Below are positions 1 through 10,477 of a stretch of DNA of 64,000 nucleotides, one piece after another; the stretch's first letter is position 1, and the number at the start of each line of letters is the position of its first letter. The notes beneath the pieces are model-generated. The model saw only the letters and a list, made by a program, of their open reading frames with translations. It ran no database searches and was not told the DNA's origin. The position numbers and the translations under genes are program-made. The stretch is from Nissolia schottii (Eukaryota > Streptophyta > Magnoliopsida > Fabales > Fabaceae): contig QANU01112002.1 in the NCBI GenBank assembly GCA_003254905.1, positions 288,640 to 352,639 of the forward strand, in the 5' to 3' direction.

Positions 1-641
1 TCCAGCAAGATAATCATGAGGATAAGGAGGGTAAGAAGGGGTCAAGTTGGCATAGATGACAATGGGATCTTTTCAAAGCATCAAGACTAGATGGTTATCA
101 AGATTTTTTCATTAAGAATTATTGGGAGGTGGTTGTTGATGGTCTTTGGCATATAGTTAGTTCTACTTTTCTATCTAGTATGATTGATCCTATAAGCTCG
201 TTGAGACTTTGATTTTTCTAATCCCAAATGTGATTAATCTTGTTTACCTAAAGCAATCCCGACCTATAAACCTTTGTAACATGACTTATAATCATAACAA
301 AGGTGTTGGCCAATTGTTTATGCCTTTTCCTCAATGATTTCATTGGTTCACTTCAAGGAAGCTTTATTTTAGGAAGAGGCACTATTGGCAATGTAATTAT
401 GGCTCAGGAGATTCTGCATTACATGCATAAATTGAAGGTAAAACAAGGTACTTTGGCTTTCAAAATTGATTTGGCGAAGGCTTATGATAGTATGAGCTGA
501 GATTTTTTGAAAGTGATTATTCAGGACATTAGCACTCCACTGATTATTTGTCAATTAATCATGATTTCTGTGCATTCATCTTCCCCAGATATACTCTGGA
601 ATAGCTTGAGGTTGGAACCATTTAATCCTTCCTTGGGGCTC
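1..641 (+). mobile_element. LINE reverse transcriptase remnant, N-terminal half (5' end outside window)
   Basis: Translation shows the pattern of plant L1-type reverse transcriptases. A fragment like KA.GLDGYQDFFIKNYW lies near 85-135. At 303-500 an open stretch includes KVLANCLCLFLNDFIGSLQ, a conserved FI.GRGTI.NVI..QEILHYM block and FKIDLAKAYDSMS (RT motif A with its aspartate). It continues to LWNSLRLEPFNPSLGL at about 590-640, just where GLRQGDPLSPYLF is expected. At that point the sequence changes abruptly into the LTR-like element starting at 642. Several in-frame stops before 303 and at 498-500 show it is dead. The family is clear from the motifs. The exact element cannot be named. Confidence 0.85.
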
Positions 642-1196
642 TGTAACATCCTGTTTTTTCCCTTAATAAAGATTTCATGAATTAAATAGGGGAAACAAGC
701 ACTCCCACGAGCTTTTAAGTTAAAAATGTTTGTATAAATAATTCTGCTCATTTTCACGAAATTCTGCACACACTAGAATAAATCCTTTCGTCATCCGAGT
801 ACAACAGCGGATCTAAGGTATCTGTAAAATATACGGATACAGAAGAAAGCTCACAAATACCTTAGATTGACTTAGGTTCCTACTTAGAAAAATTAGGAGA
901 TTATAAGGACGTGATCAGAATATTTTTAGAATAACCATATGCGAAGTACCGGAATTGGGAATGACCAAACCTAATCAAAATTGATCTGTATGTGACCCTT
1001 AATTCTTGGACACAAAAATTGGCCAAGACACAACATAATACACGGCCAAGAAATGGCCCAAGTGTGATCAACCATTCAAAGGCAATTACGACATGGTGAC
1101 TAAGCCCATGAGTCACCATGCTTAGTCACCTAACCAAGGACAAAATGGGAATTAGTTCCAAGGGCATTTTAGGAAAGAAATTTCACAGCCCTTGGC

Positions 1197-1204
1197 TATA
1201 AATA
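1197..1204 (+). promoter_or_regulatory. Probable LTR TATA box
   Basis: TATAAATA lies about 555 bases into the LTR-like element and is followed by a C/A-rich stretch, as in the U3/R region of a plant LTR. It is identified from sequence and position only. Confidence 0.45.
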
Positions 1205-2401
1205 TCCCATCAATTCATTCAAGATTCAATTAGAAGAAACCTTATCAAAACTATGTCCGTTTGCACGCGCTGTCGTTGCTCTGCTGAAACAGACACACAG
1301 AAACCTACTACACAGACCTAACCGCAGTTTTTCAAGAACCTTGTTCCTTTAGATTCTTCTTTGTTTCCTTAAGAAAGACCTGAATAAACCTACATTAGAA
1401 CGTGTCCAGAAGAAAGGCACACGCAAGAGCTCGAGGCACTAGCACCAGTCAGGATTTCTGCACAAGTTTCTGAATAGTCTCAGAAAGTGGGTAACCGACT
1501 TATCCACTGTCTAGGTGGTTTTATGTTAGATAAGATATGTGGTTAGGATGTTGTATGTGACCATAACTGTATTTATGTGTTGTTGATAATTGTCTGGATT
1601 CGCTGGTGCTGTCTGTGATTCTGTTAGAAGTTAAGAAAGCCTAAGCTGAAATTAGGGCTATGGCACGTTTTTTAAAGGAACTGTATGCTGGGATTTTTAT
1701 CATGAAAAAATAATGTTATTTTTGAGTTCTACACAAAAAATTGAGTGGGGGTGTGAAGTTTTATGATTTTTGGAGTCTCCGGTGAATTTCTCAGCAAACA
1801 GACAAAAAACGGTGTTTTTAAGCAACAAGGGCAAAACGGGAATTTCATGTCTTGGGACTGAAAAACTACGTTGATTTTCAGAAAATATGGGTTTATAACT
1901 ATCAAAAAGCTTAAGGGAAAGTCTTGAGTCCATCGGATTTTTGAGAACTAAAATTCCAAAGAAAGCAGAGCGTTTACCGGGGGGTAAAACAACAATTTTG
2001 GGAAAAGGGCAAAACAGTGTTTTCGTGGATTTAGGGTTGAAATCTGAATTTCTAATTATGAAAAATGATCTTAGAGCTGTCAAAAACCTTGGGGTAAGGT
2101 TTTGGACCTCTCCGGTTTCTGATCACTAATTACTGACAGAAAGCTGATGCATGCTTTGTGACTATTAGAATAATTGCTGGATATCTGTTTGTTTATGTTC
2201 TATGTGATGTATTATATGTTAGAATTCATAATATGATGATCTTTTGAGGAATATTGTGTGATGAACTATGAAATGATGATATGAGATATTGAGTTATATT
2301 TATCATGTATATGAATGCTTTGAGATCATTGAGCTGTGTTTATCAGACGTATATTGATGCTATGAGATATTGAATTATGTTTATGTTTAGAAAGAAGAAT
2401 A

Positions 2402-2815
2402 AAACTTAAATTCTACCGTCGAGGTTAGTACGTCCCCAAGAGTAGACAAGGTCAGTACGTCCCAAGAGTGGACAAAGTCAGTCTATCCCCAAGGGTGGAT
2501 AACATGAGTATGTTTCCAAGTGTGAATAAAGTCAGTCTATCCCCAAGTGTGGATAGGAGGTCCCCAAGTGTGAACAAAGTCAGTCTATCCCCAAGCGTGG
2601 ATAGGAAGTCCCTAAGTGTGGACAACATGAGTCAGTTCCCAAGTGTGAACAATGTAAGTCTATCCCCAAGTGTGGATAGCAGGTCCCCTAGTATGGATAA
2701 CATGAGCTAGTCCCCAAGTGTGGATGAAGCAAGTCTATCCCCAAGTGTGGATATGTCCCCAAGCGTGGACGAAACGAGTCTGTCCCCAAGTGTGGACAGA
2801 GTAAGGTATTCCTGA
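2402..2815 (+). repeat. Minisatellite of CCCCAAGTGTGGATA-like units inside the LTR
   Basis: Some twenty degenerate copies of a short core (variants of CCCCAAGTGTGGAYA) follow one another, alternating with linkers such as AAAGTCAGTCTAT and AACATGAGT. The array reads open for 80 codons as a repetitive SLSPSVD peptide (2468-2710). This is best explained by a repeat length that keeps frame, and I do not call it a gene. The other two LTRs of this family carry different tandem arrays. Confidence 0.85.
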
Positions 2816-3345
2816 TATAGTTGTCGCGTCTGGATAATGAATTCAAGGTAGTGATTATAAGATGATGGTTATAAGATAGTGTATGTGCAAGCGAAGTACG
2901 AGAAGATCCTGAAGTATTTTATAGTGAGAACCTGTTCCCTAAGAGCTAGGGCAGAGAATAGATGACATAGATAATGAAAGATTAGGTTCCCTCAGTCACC
3001 TAGTAACGTAGGTAGCTGCTCAAGACTAGGTTGAATATTAATAACTATTAGGGATGTAGTATAACTGTGACATCTAGAGATCACTGAACGGCGGAATCAT
3101 GATTGATAGTAAAACAAGCAGTGACGACTAAGGTTCCCACTGAGAACGCAGAGTTCTCACACTGCGCCTTTATGGTTCTAGGTGAGCACAACGAGGACGT
3201 CAGCGCGGTACGTGAAGAAGCAAACTCGAAGAAGATGAACTGAGAAATAGGATAGCAGGGGCTCGACCAAAGATGTTACGATCAACCCTTAGTTAGTATA
3301 GTTCATATTTTACACTACGGTGAGATAGTGTGATTGAGAAAATTC

Positions 3346-4480
3346 AAATATATTGGCTGCTTGGAAACGAAAGTTGTTGAAACGAGCTAGTAAGTTGTGT
3401 CTGATAAAATTGGTGGCTAGCTCTATTCCCATTTATAGTATGCAGACTATGTGGTTTCCCTAGAGCATCTATGATAAAATTGATCAGCTGACCAAAAAAT
3501 TTCTCTAGAATGGGAGAGAGGGAGATACAAGTTTCAATCTAGTTAATTGGAGCACAGTCAGCCTACTCAAGAATTAGGGCAGGTTGGACATTGGCAAGAC
3601 TCGTTTGGTTAATATCTCTTTGCTTGGCAAATTGGTTTTGAAGCTTCTTAATAGAGGCAATAATATCTCAATCTCCATACTTGCTCACAAATATCTCATG
3701 TATACAAATAAAGGTGTTAGAGTTAAAGTAGTTCCCTCATCTTACATTTGGAAAGGTATTCAGAAAGCTTGGGCCCAGATCCAGGAAGGTCTTTATTGGA
3801 AGCTTGACAATGGTTCCTCATCTTTGTGGTATGACTTTTGGTCATTGCTTGGAAAACTTTGTGACCTTCTTCCTTTTGTGAATGAATTGGAACTGAATAT
3901 GAACGTGAAGGATGTTTGGCATGAAGAGAATTATAAATTCAATCACATAACTGCCATCTTTCCTCCTAAAATAGTAAGCTCTTTGACGTCTATTCCTATC
4001 CCCCATGGGATTAAGGGGTGATGGTTGGGTCTGGATGGGTGCCCTGGATAACAACTACTCAACTATAAGTTGCTATTGTTGGTTGCTCGAGAGGACCATT
4101 GATGTTTCCCTTTTGAATTTAAGCTCGAAGTGGCTTTGGCGGTTGCACATCCCTGAGAAAATCAAGCTTCTTTTTTTGGCTCGCCCTCCATGGAGCTCTC
4201 TTGGCTAATTATGTCCAATTCCATTAGACAATGACTTCTTCTCTTACATGTACTTGTTGTAGTGTTGCAAAGGAAACTAACCTCCATGCCCTGTATGAAT
4301 GCCTTCAGACGTTAGAGATTTGGAAAATCACGAGACTTACCTCCCCACAGGGTTTCTTCTCCAATTTTGTCCCTGATTAGCTGCACGGTTGTACTCATGG
4401 ATCATAGGCTCTATTTTTCTTTGAAACCTTATGGGTGTGTTGGCGGTGGCATAATCAGGTCATGGATCATAGGTTAGCCT
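3346..4480 (+). mobile_element. LINE remnant, RT thumb and zf-RVT region
   Basis: This continues the LINE at 1-641. From about 3350 the frame gives W.RKLLKRASKLCLIK, then SIPIYSMQTMWFP and YDKIDQLTKKFL (the conserved region after the RT core), with in-frame stops at about 3461, 3506 and 3574. It goes on through 3584-4021 (VNISLLGKLVLKLLN, then a WKGIQKAW block) to 4005-4208. There W.LHIPEKIKLLFL and a following cysteine/histidine-bearing stretch resemble the zf-RVT domain. About 200 RT residues, including the catalytic FADD region, are missing at the junction with the LTR-like element. A deletion therefore probably removed both the LTR 3' end and the RT core. Confidence 0.8.
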
Positions 4481-4481
4481 A

Positions 4482-4619
4482 AACTTTGCAAATGTTGGAC
4501 TCGTTGCCCTAAGTAATCTCTAAACATTCATATTATTATCCTAAGTAATCCATGAACAATCTAGCTATTTCCTCTTAGGACATGGGGTAGGGACTATCGA
4601 GTTCAACGTTTGCAAAGTT
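4482..4619. repeat. Small inverted-repeat (MITE-like) structure
   Basis: The 22 bases at 4482-4503 (AACTTTGCAAATGTTGGACT...) are the reverse complement of 4598-4619 with two mismatches. The arms enclose about 94 bases. It lies where the LINE similarity ends. It could be a MITE or a foldback remnant. No target duplication was recognised. Confidence 0.55.
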
Positions 4620-5280
4620 CAAGGACTAATCTTTCACTTTTTTAAGTTGATAAACTAATTAGGACATATGTATAAAGTTCAAGAACCAGATAAAATACTA
4701 ACCCGAAAATAATACAATGCACACATTAATGTTCTTTAGGAATAACTAATAAGCCCACATAATTAAGTGTCAAAATCACTAAACTAGATTGGAAATATAA
4801 AAACAAAGGGAAGTTTACAAATATAATATAAAATTGTACTACTACTTTTAAAAAGTATGTGTACTTTGTTGCATTATTATTATTATTATTTTAAAATAAA
4901 TTCTAGCACTATTATTAATTATTTTTAAAGAAAAATTTGTAAGATATTAATAACAATAAGAAAGGTGAGCTTTTATGAGCTTCCTTTTTCGTCATTGATT
5001 TTGCTGCCAGCTTTTGGCTAATGTGTCCGTTGCAGTGGTTGGTTTGACAAAATTTGTTATAATGGCAGTCCAAAAAAAATGATAAAGAAAACAAATGAAC
5101 GCATGAAGTCAAGAGGAAAAAGCTGGTTGCTGATGCCGCAGTTGAAAGCAAAATGTCAAACGCTACGATTCAGATTTTTGGGAACTGAGGTTTGACAGCT
5201 CCTTCTCCCTCCTCGTTCACGGCGTCCCCTAATCTATATGTACGATACTATAACTATACTATGCTCTTCCCTACCCCCTT

Positions 5281-5321
<41 letters not shown>

Positions 5322-7486
5322 GTAGATATTATTATAATTAGTATTGTCAAGTGTCATTCTTCCTCCATGACCAATTCATTCTTTTTTTAGTAATACAATA
5401 AGTGCTTGTAATTTGTCAATATCCAGAGAATTTTTATATCCATCAGGCTAAAAATTTATTCATACATTATATTGAATATATGTCATTAATTATATTTTAA
5501 AGAAAAAAAAGTGATTATAAAGAAAATAATTAATGATATATATAATATGGTGTATGAATTTATTTACTCAACGAAAGAGTAACTTATTAATATCCATGCT
5601 ATACGAGTTTAAAATAAAGATGTATTTGTAATTTTTATGATAATTAATAAATTCTTTTTACTAATTACACCGTCCTTGAAATGGTCCTTTCACATGCTAA
5701 GAAAATTTCACTTAATTTTTTTTAGAAAAGAATAATAAAAAAGAAGTTTTGTAAGAGAGATTTATAATTATTTAAATATTTATTAAATTATATAAAGGAG
5801 CTTAAATACCGTCATACAATCATATATTTATATATCAATATTTTTTTAAACTTTTTTGAAATAATAAATAAGAGAATCAAATATTTTTATTGATATGAAA
5901 ATATTTAATTGAATTATTATTATTTCTACACAACAATTAAATTCATCGAGTAATTATAAAAGCGTAACTTTATTTTATTAAAACTTTTAACACTAGATCT
6001 AGGTATCGTAAGTTGACATATTAAATGTCTAATAAATTTTTAGAATGGCACTTATAAAAAATAAAAGTAATAACTAAACTATTAATTAATAATTTAATTA
6101 ATCTCTTGTAACTATGAACTTATCTCTTGCTTCTCACTCCCATACATGATATGCTCCAATAATAACAACAATAATAATTCTGAAAAACACTACTAGCAAA
6201 TGGAAAATGGGCTTCTAGCAAGGGCTGTTTTACAGGTTCTAATTCGTTGGGTTGGAAGACGACGAATGCAAAAATGAAAATATCTCCCCCATCTACGCTT
6301 TCCCTCTTGTATAATTTCCGACCACAACTCTGCAACACTACCTACCACAATTTTTCTTACCTAGCATAGTTTCATTGCATCTTAACATATCATATGGTAA
6401 CATCAATTCCCAAAAAACAATACAACAAACATATGCTTAGGCTATTTATTCAACCCTCCACCCAAAAAAAAATATATAATATATATATAATAGTAAAGTA
6501 GAGAAGAATAATATGGTTATAAGGACCATATAAATAAGATCAAAATACACAAAGACGAATAGCTAGCCGCCGTAGCTAGTCGCATCTCTCCCCAACACAC
6601 CCCCCTCTTTCCCCCTCATCTTGTTTTGCTACCCCTTCCCCGGATGGGAGAGATCAGAAGCATCCAAAAGGCAAAAAGGCATAGAGAACCGTGTTTAGAG
6701 ATTGTAACAACAATAACAAGTGGGTGAGAGAGAGAAAGAGAATCCTATAGTCACACACACATACCCACTGTCTCAATCTTGACAACGTTATGTGCTTGTA
6801 ACTTTGAATTAATGTGCCCCTACAAAATTCAATGACCAAAAATGAAACCTATTTTAGTCCAAAAAATATATTTAACTGATACTATCAAGATAAGAATCTT
6901 TAGTCCTAAAATATAAATTTGTGACATTTGAAAATTTTGAAAGATTTATGTAATAATAATAATAATAATCTTAAGGAGTAACTTCATGTTTTGCAAAGTA
7001 AAAATAGTTATTGGTACAATTTGATATCTACATTAAAATTAATGTTTAAATAATATTACTATTTATAAATGTATGAGTTTGATTCTCACTAATAATATAA
7101 TTACTTTTGTGAACAATTTGTAATTATTTTTGTAGAAGTTTAAAGAAATTAGAATATATTTGTGAGTTTTACTTTAAATAAAAAAAGGTAAGGAAAAAAA
7201 ATTTGGAAAATTTTAGTAAAATGAATAATGTAACAAAAATGTATGTTTTAAAACTAAAACAAGGTTTTAGTTAAAGAAAAAGAAAAAGAAAAAGAAATCA
7301 CATGGACTTGTTAAACTAGAAGCTCCTATGCCCCCGGGGTTAATTATTTGAAGCACATAATCGAAATTCTTTCTACACCCTCACTCACTGAGCTGAGATG
7401 CCCTATATCATCAAAACCATACATCTATCTATATATCTTGTGTACCCAACCAGCAAATCTCTCTTCTTATCTGCCACACCCCACAA
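4620..7486. other. Intergenic region and upstream region of the GRAS gene
   Basis: AT-rich DNA with no supported coding region. It contains a TA dinucleotide run at about 5282-5319 and a pyrimidine-rich patch (about 6590-6650) that could be promoter or leader. A weak TATA-like stretch (CTATATATC, about 7430-7438) lies only about 50 bases before the GRAS start codon. That is too close to be sure it is the core promoter, so the leader may begin further upstream. Confidence 0.6.
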
Positions 7487-10477
7487 ATGGCTGCTTGTGC
7501 TTTGTTCAGCGGTGGCAGTAACAACAGTGCTGCTGAAGATGGAAATGTCAGCAACAACAATGGTAGCAGTCCTTTGACCAGTGCCTCTAACTCCAGCAAC
7601 ATAAGCTGCGGTGAGGATAACACTGCTACAGCGCCACAACAGCAGCAGCAGCAGCAGCAACAACACTCCCTAGTCCTACACCACCACGGCATGATGGCTC
7701 AGCCTCATTGCGGCGAGAGGAAGATGGTCAGAAAGAGGATGGCATCTGAGATGGAAGTTCAAGCCACCACCGCCGCCAACACAAGTTGTGAGTATCCTAG
7801 GTTTGCTCGCAGAAGCAGCAACTGTACAACAACAACGCCAGCACCAGCGCCAGCACCAGCAGCAGCATCAACAACTTTGGCTGCAGCAGGTGGTAGCTGT
7901 AACTATCATTACAATAATATTATTAATAATAACAGCACCACTAGCAATGTTCCGAATTATCCGATTGTGACGCCCACAACCAACTACTCCACTATGCTGC
8001 TACCTTCTCCTTCTTCCACGCCCGCCAGTACCATTCACCAACAACATTTCCATCAAGGGCCGGTTGAGAACCAAATCCAGCAGAGCACAAGCGTTCCCGC
8101 GGTGTGCGGATTCTCCGGCTTGCCACTGTTCCCTTCTCAGAACCAAAGGAGCCAGGACAGCAGCAGGAGCCGGAACAGTAGTGGCGGCAACAGTAATATT
8201 GTTGAGGTGGCTGGCTCCATGGACGACAGCAGCGGCAGCAACTCAGCCGCGGCATCTAATTGGATCGACGGAATACTGAAGGAACTCATCCACAGCTCCA
8301 ACAGCGTCTCCATCCCTCAGCTCATCAACACCGTCAGGGAGATCATCTACCCTTGCAACCCAAACGTCGCCATGGTTCTCGAGTACAGGCTGCGCCTCCT
8401 CACCACCGACTCCGCCACAACGTCAGCACCCGCACCCCCACCCAAAAGAACCGGCGCTGTCACCGATCAAGCCATGGCCCCCAATTTTCATTTCCCGGAT
8501 TCAACCGCCGTTGTGAATCAGCAGATCTCCAATTGGAGTCTCCCACAGCAAGACGTCAGCATCAACATCATCAGCACCGCCAGTCTTCCGGCGGCTCCAG
8601 CTGCTAATTTACCCTCCCCGCCGCCGGCGCCGCCGCAACAAGAAGTCGCTAAGTCCAGCCAGCTGGAGCAAGAGAACTTGGCATCCGCGGCGAAGAAAGA
8701 GGAGATGAAGCAACAAAGAAAGAAGGACGAGGAAGGGCTGCACCTCCTAACCCTCCTCCTCCAGTGCGCCGAGGCGGTCTCCGCGGAGAATCTAGAGGAC
8801 GCGAACAAGATGCTTCTAGAAATCTCCCAGCTGTCCACCCCGTACGGCACCTCGGCTCAGCGCGTGGCGGCTTACTTCTCGGAGGCCATATCGGCTCGGC
8901 TGGTGAGCTCCTGCCTGGGGATCTACGCCACGCTCCCTGTGTTCCCTCAAAGCCACACGCAGAAAGTGGCGTCGGCTTTCCAAGTCTTCAACGGCATCAG
9001 CCCCTTCGTGAAGTTCTCCCACTTCACCGCGAACCAAGCGATACAAGAAGCCTTCGAGAGGGAAGAGAGGGTGCACATCATAGACCTCGACATAATGCAG
9101 GGCCTCCAGTGGCCCGGCCTTTTCCACATCCTGGCTTCCAGGCCCGGCGGGCCCCCTTACGTCAGGCTCACCGGCCTTGGAAACTCCGTTGAGGCGCTCG
9201 AGGCCACCGGAAAGAGGCTTTCTGATTTCGCCAGCAAGCTCGGCCTTCCCTTTGAGTTTTTCCCCGTTGCTGAGAAAGTTGGGAACCTTGACCCCGACAG
9301 GCTTAGCGTCTGTAAAGGCGAGGCCGTTGCTGTTCACTGGCTTCAGCATTCGCTTTACGATGTCACTGGTTCGGACACTAACACCTTGTGGCTCTTGCAG
9401 AGGTAGCTACCTTCTTCTCTTTTTCTACGTTTTGGCGCACGAGCTAGCTAGTTGTTGCGAGTTGAGTGCATGTGAAATATTACTTTTCGTGAAAGAATTC
9501 CCAAAACATCTTTTTTCCTTCTTTTTCTCCCCCACCTTCAGCCTCTAGCTAGTAGTCACTTTCTGTTTTCCTCCTTCTTTTCTAATTAGGAAAATTTGGA
9601 GAACGGTGATTGTGACTTGCGAATTACTCTTTCTTGAGATGTGCCCGTGGCTGATACTGTACTATAGAATATGCCGTTTTATTTGTTACTACCTTTGTGA
9701 ACACTTTTGCTGCATTGTAATTTGCTGGGGGCTTGTGTAGTACTGTATATGCTGAGTTTTTAAAAGATGTAGCTTTCATGTATGATTGATAATAACACAT
9801 AGTATATACTATAATTGATCGTTGCTAATGCCATGTATTAGGAGATTAATAATTTTGATTCACAGAAAAAGTTTTTCACCGTAATGTTATTACATGTGAA
9901 ACTTTTAGACAATGGCTAGTAAGTACATGTGAAAGTAAAATATTTTTGCTCGTGTTGGTGTTATGTACTGTTATTGATACTTGTCTGTGAATAATTTTGC
10001 ATGGGACTCGTTGCATCATGCAGGCTGGCACCTAAAGTGGTGACAGTGGTGGAGCAAGACCTGAGCAACGCTGGTTCGTTCCTGGGAAGGTTCGTGGAAG
10101 CCATACACTACTACTCAGCGCTATTCGACTCCCTCGGTTCCAGTTACGGCGAGGAGAGCGAGGAGAGGCACGTGGTGGAGCAGCAGCTGCTTTCCAGGGA
10201 GATCCGGAACGTTCTGGCGGTCGGCGGGCCGTCGAGGACCGGCGAGCTCAAGTTCCACAACTGGAGGGAAAAGCTTCAGCAGTGTGGGTTCAGAGGGATA
10301 TCACTGGCTGGTAATGCTGCAACACAGGCAAGTTTGCTGCTTGGGATGTTCCCATCTGAAGGGTATACCTTGGTGGAGGACAATGGGATCCTTAAACTTG
10401 GTTGGAAGGACCTTTGCTTGCTCACTGCTTCAGCTTGGAGGCCCCATTTCCACACTAACACTACTACCATTCTCTAG
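7487..10477 (+). CDS. SCR: SCARECROW-type GRAS transcription factor, two exons
   Basis: Exons are 7487-9402 and 10024-10477. The intron has GT/AG ends and splits an arginine codon, joining LLQ and LAPKVV. Summed length is 2370 bases, or 789 residues. The N-terminal 400 residues are low complexity: Ser/Asn-rich, nine Gln at 51-59, then Ala/Pro, Thr and Asn tracts, and a basic [11 protein letters not shown] stretch at about 80 typical of SCR. The GRAS domain starts near residue 416 with [15 protein letters not shown] (leucine heptad region). It continues with [19 protein letters not shown] at about 529, the PFYRE-type region ([11 protein letters not shown]) before the intron, and the C-terminal SAW motif (SAWRPH). 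By family knowledge, SCR is a nuclear regulator that acts with SHORT-ROOT in endodermis specification and root radial patterning. No frameshift or missing motif was seen. The single intron agrees with the known SCR gene structure. Confidence 0.95.

Larger units (their letters stand above)
642..3345 (+). mobile_element. Long LTR-like element (solo LTR, 3' end truncated) inside the LINE
   Basis: It begins TGTAACATCC immediately after the LINE reading frame breaks. Its start, a middle block (about 905-990, similar to 53165-53260) and a distal block (ACTGAGAAC...GTTCTCAC near 3139-3160, similar to about 55650) match the element at 52753-56187, so they belong to one family. That copy and the reverse copy at 37371-40481 are bounded by TG...CA ends and 5-bp duplications. 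No coding region is present. The last roughly 350 bases of the family are missing here, LINE sequence resumes near 3346, and no target duplication can be shown. I infer a truncated solo LTR. LTRs of 2-4 kb beginning TGTAACA fit Ty3 chromoviruses of the Tekay/Del type, but this is tentative. The 3' edge is approximate. Confidence 0.7.

Noticed and set aside
2468..2710. 80-codon repetitive open frame as a gene or CRISPR-like array
   Set aside because: It is a minisatellite inside an LTR. The units lack distinct spacers and plants have no CRISPR.
635..3264. GGGGCTC on both sides of the LTR-like element (635-641 and 3258-3264) as target duplication
   Set aside because: The LTR family similarity continues past 3264 to at least about 3320, so the second match is inside the element and is chance.
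7403..7692. Two - strand open frames rich in Leu or Cys
   Set aside because: They are antisense to the CAG/CAA tracts of SCR exon 1.
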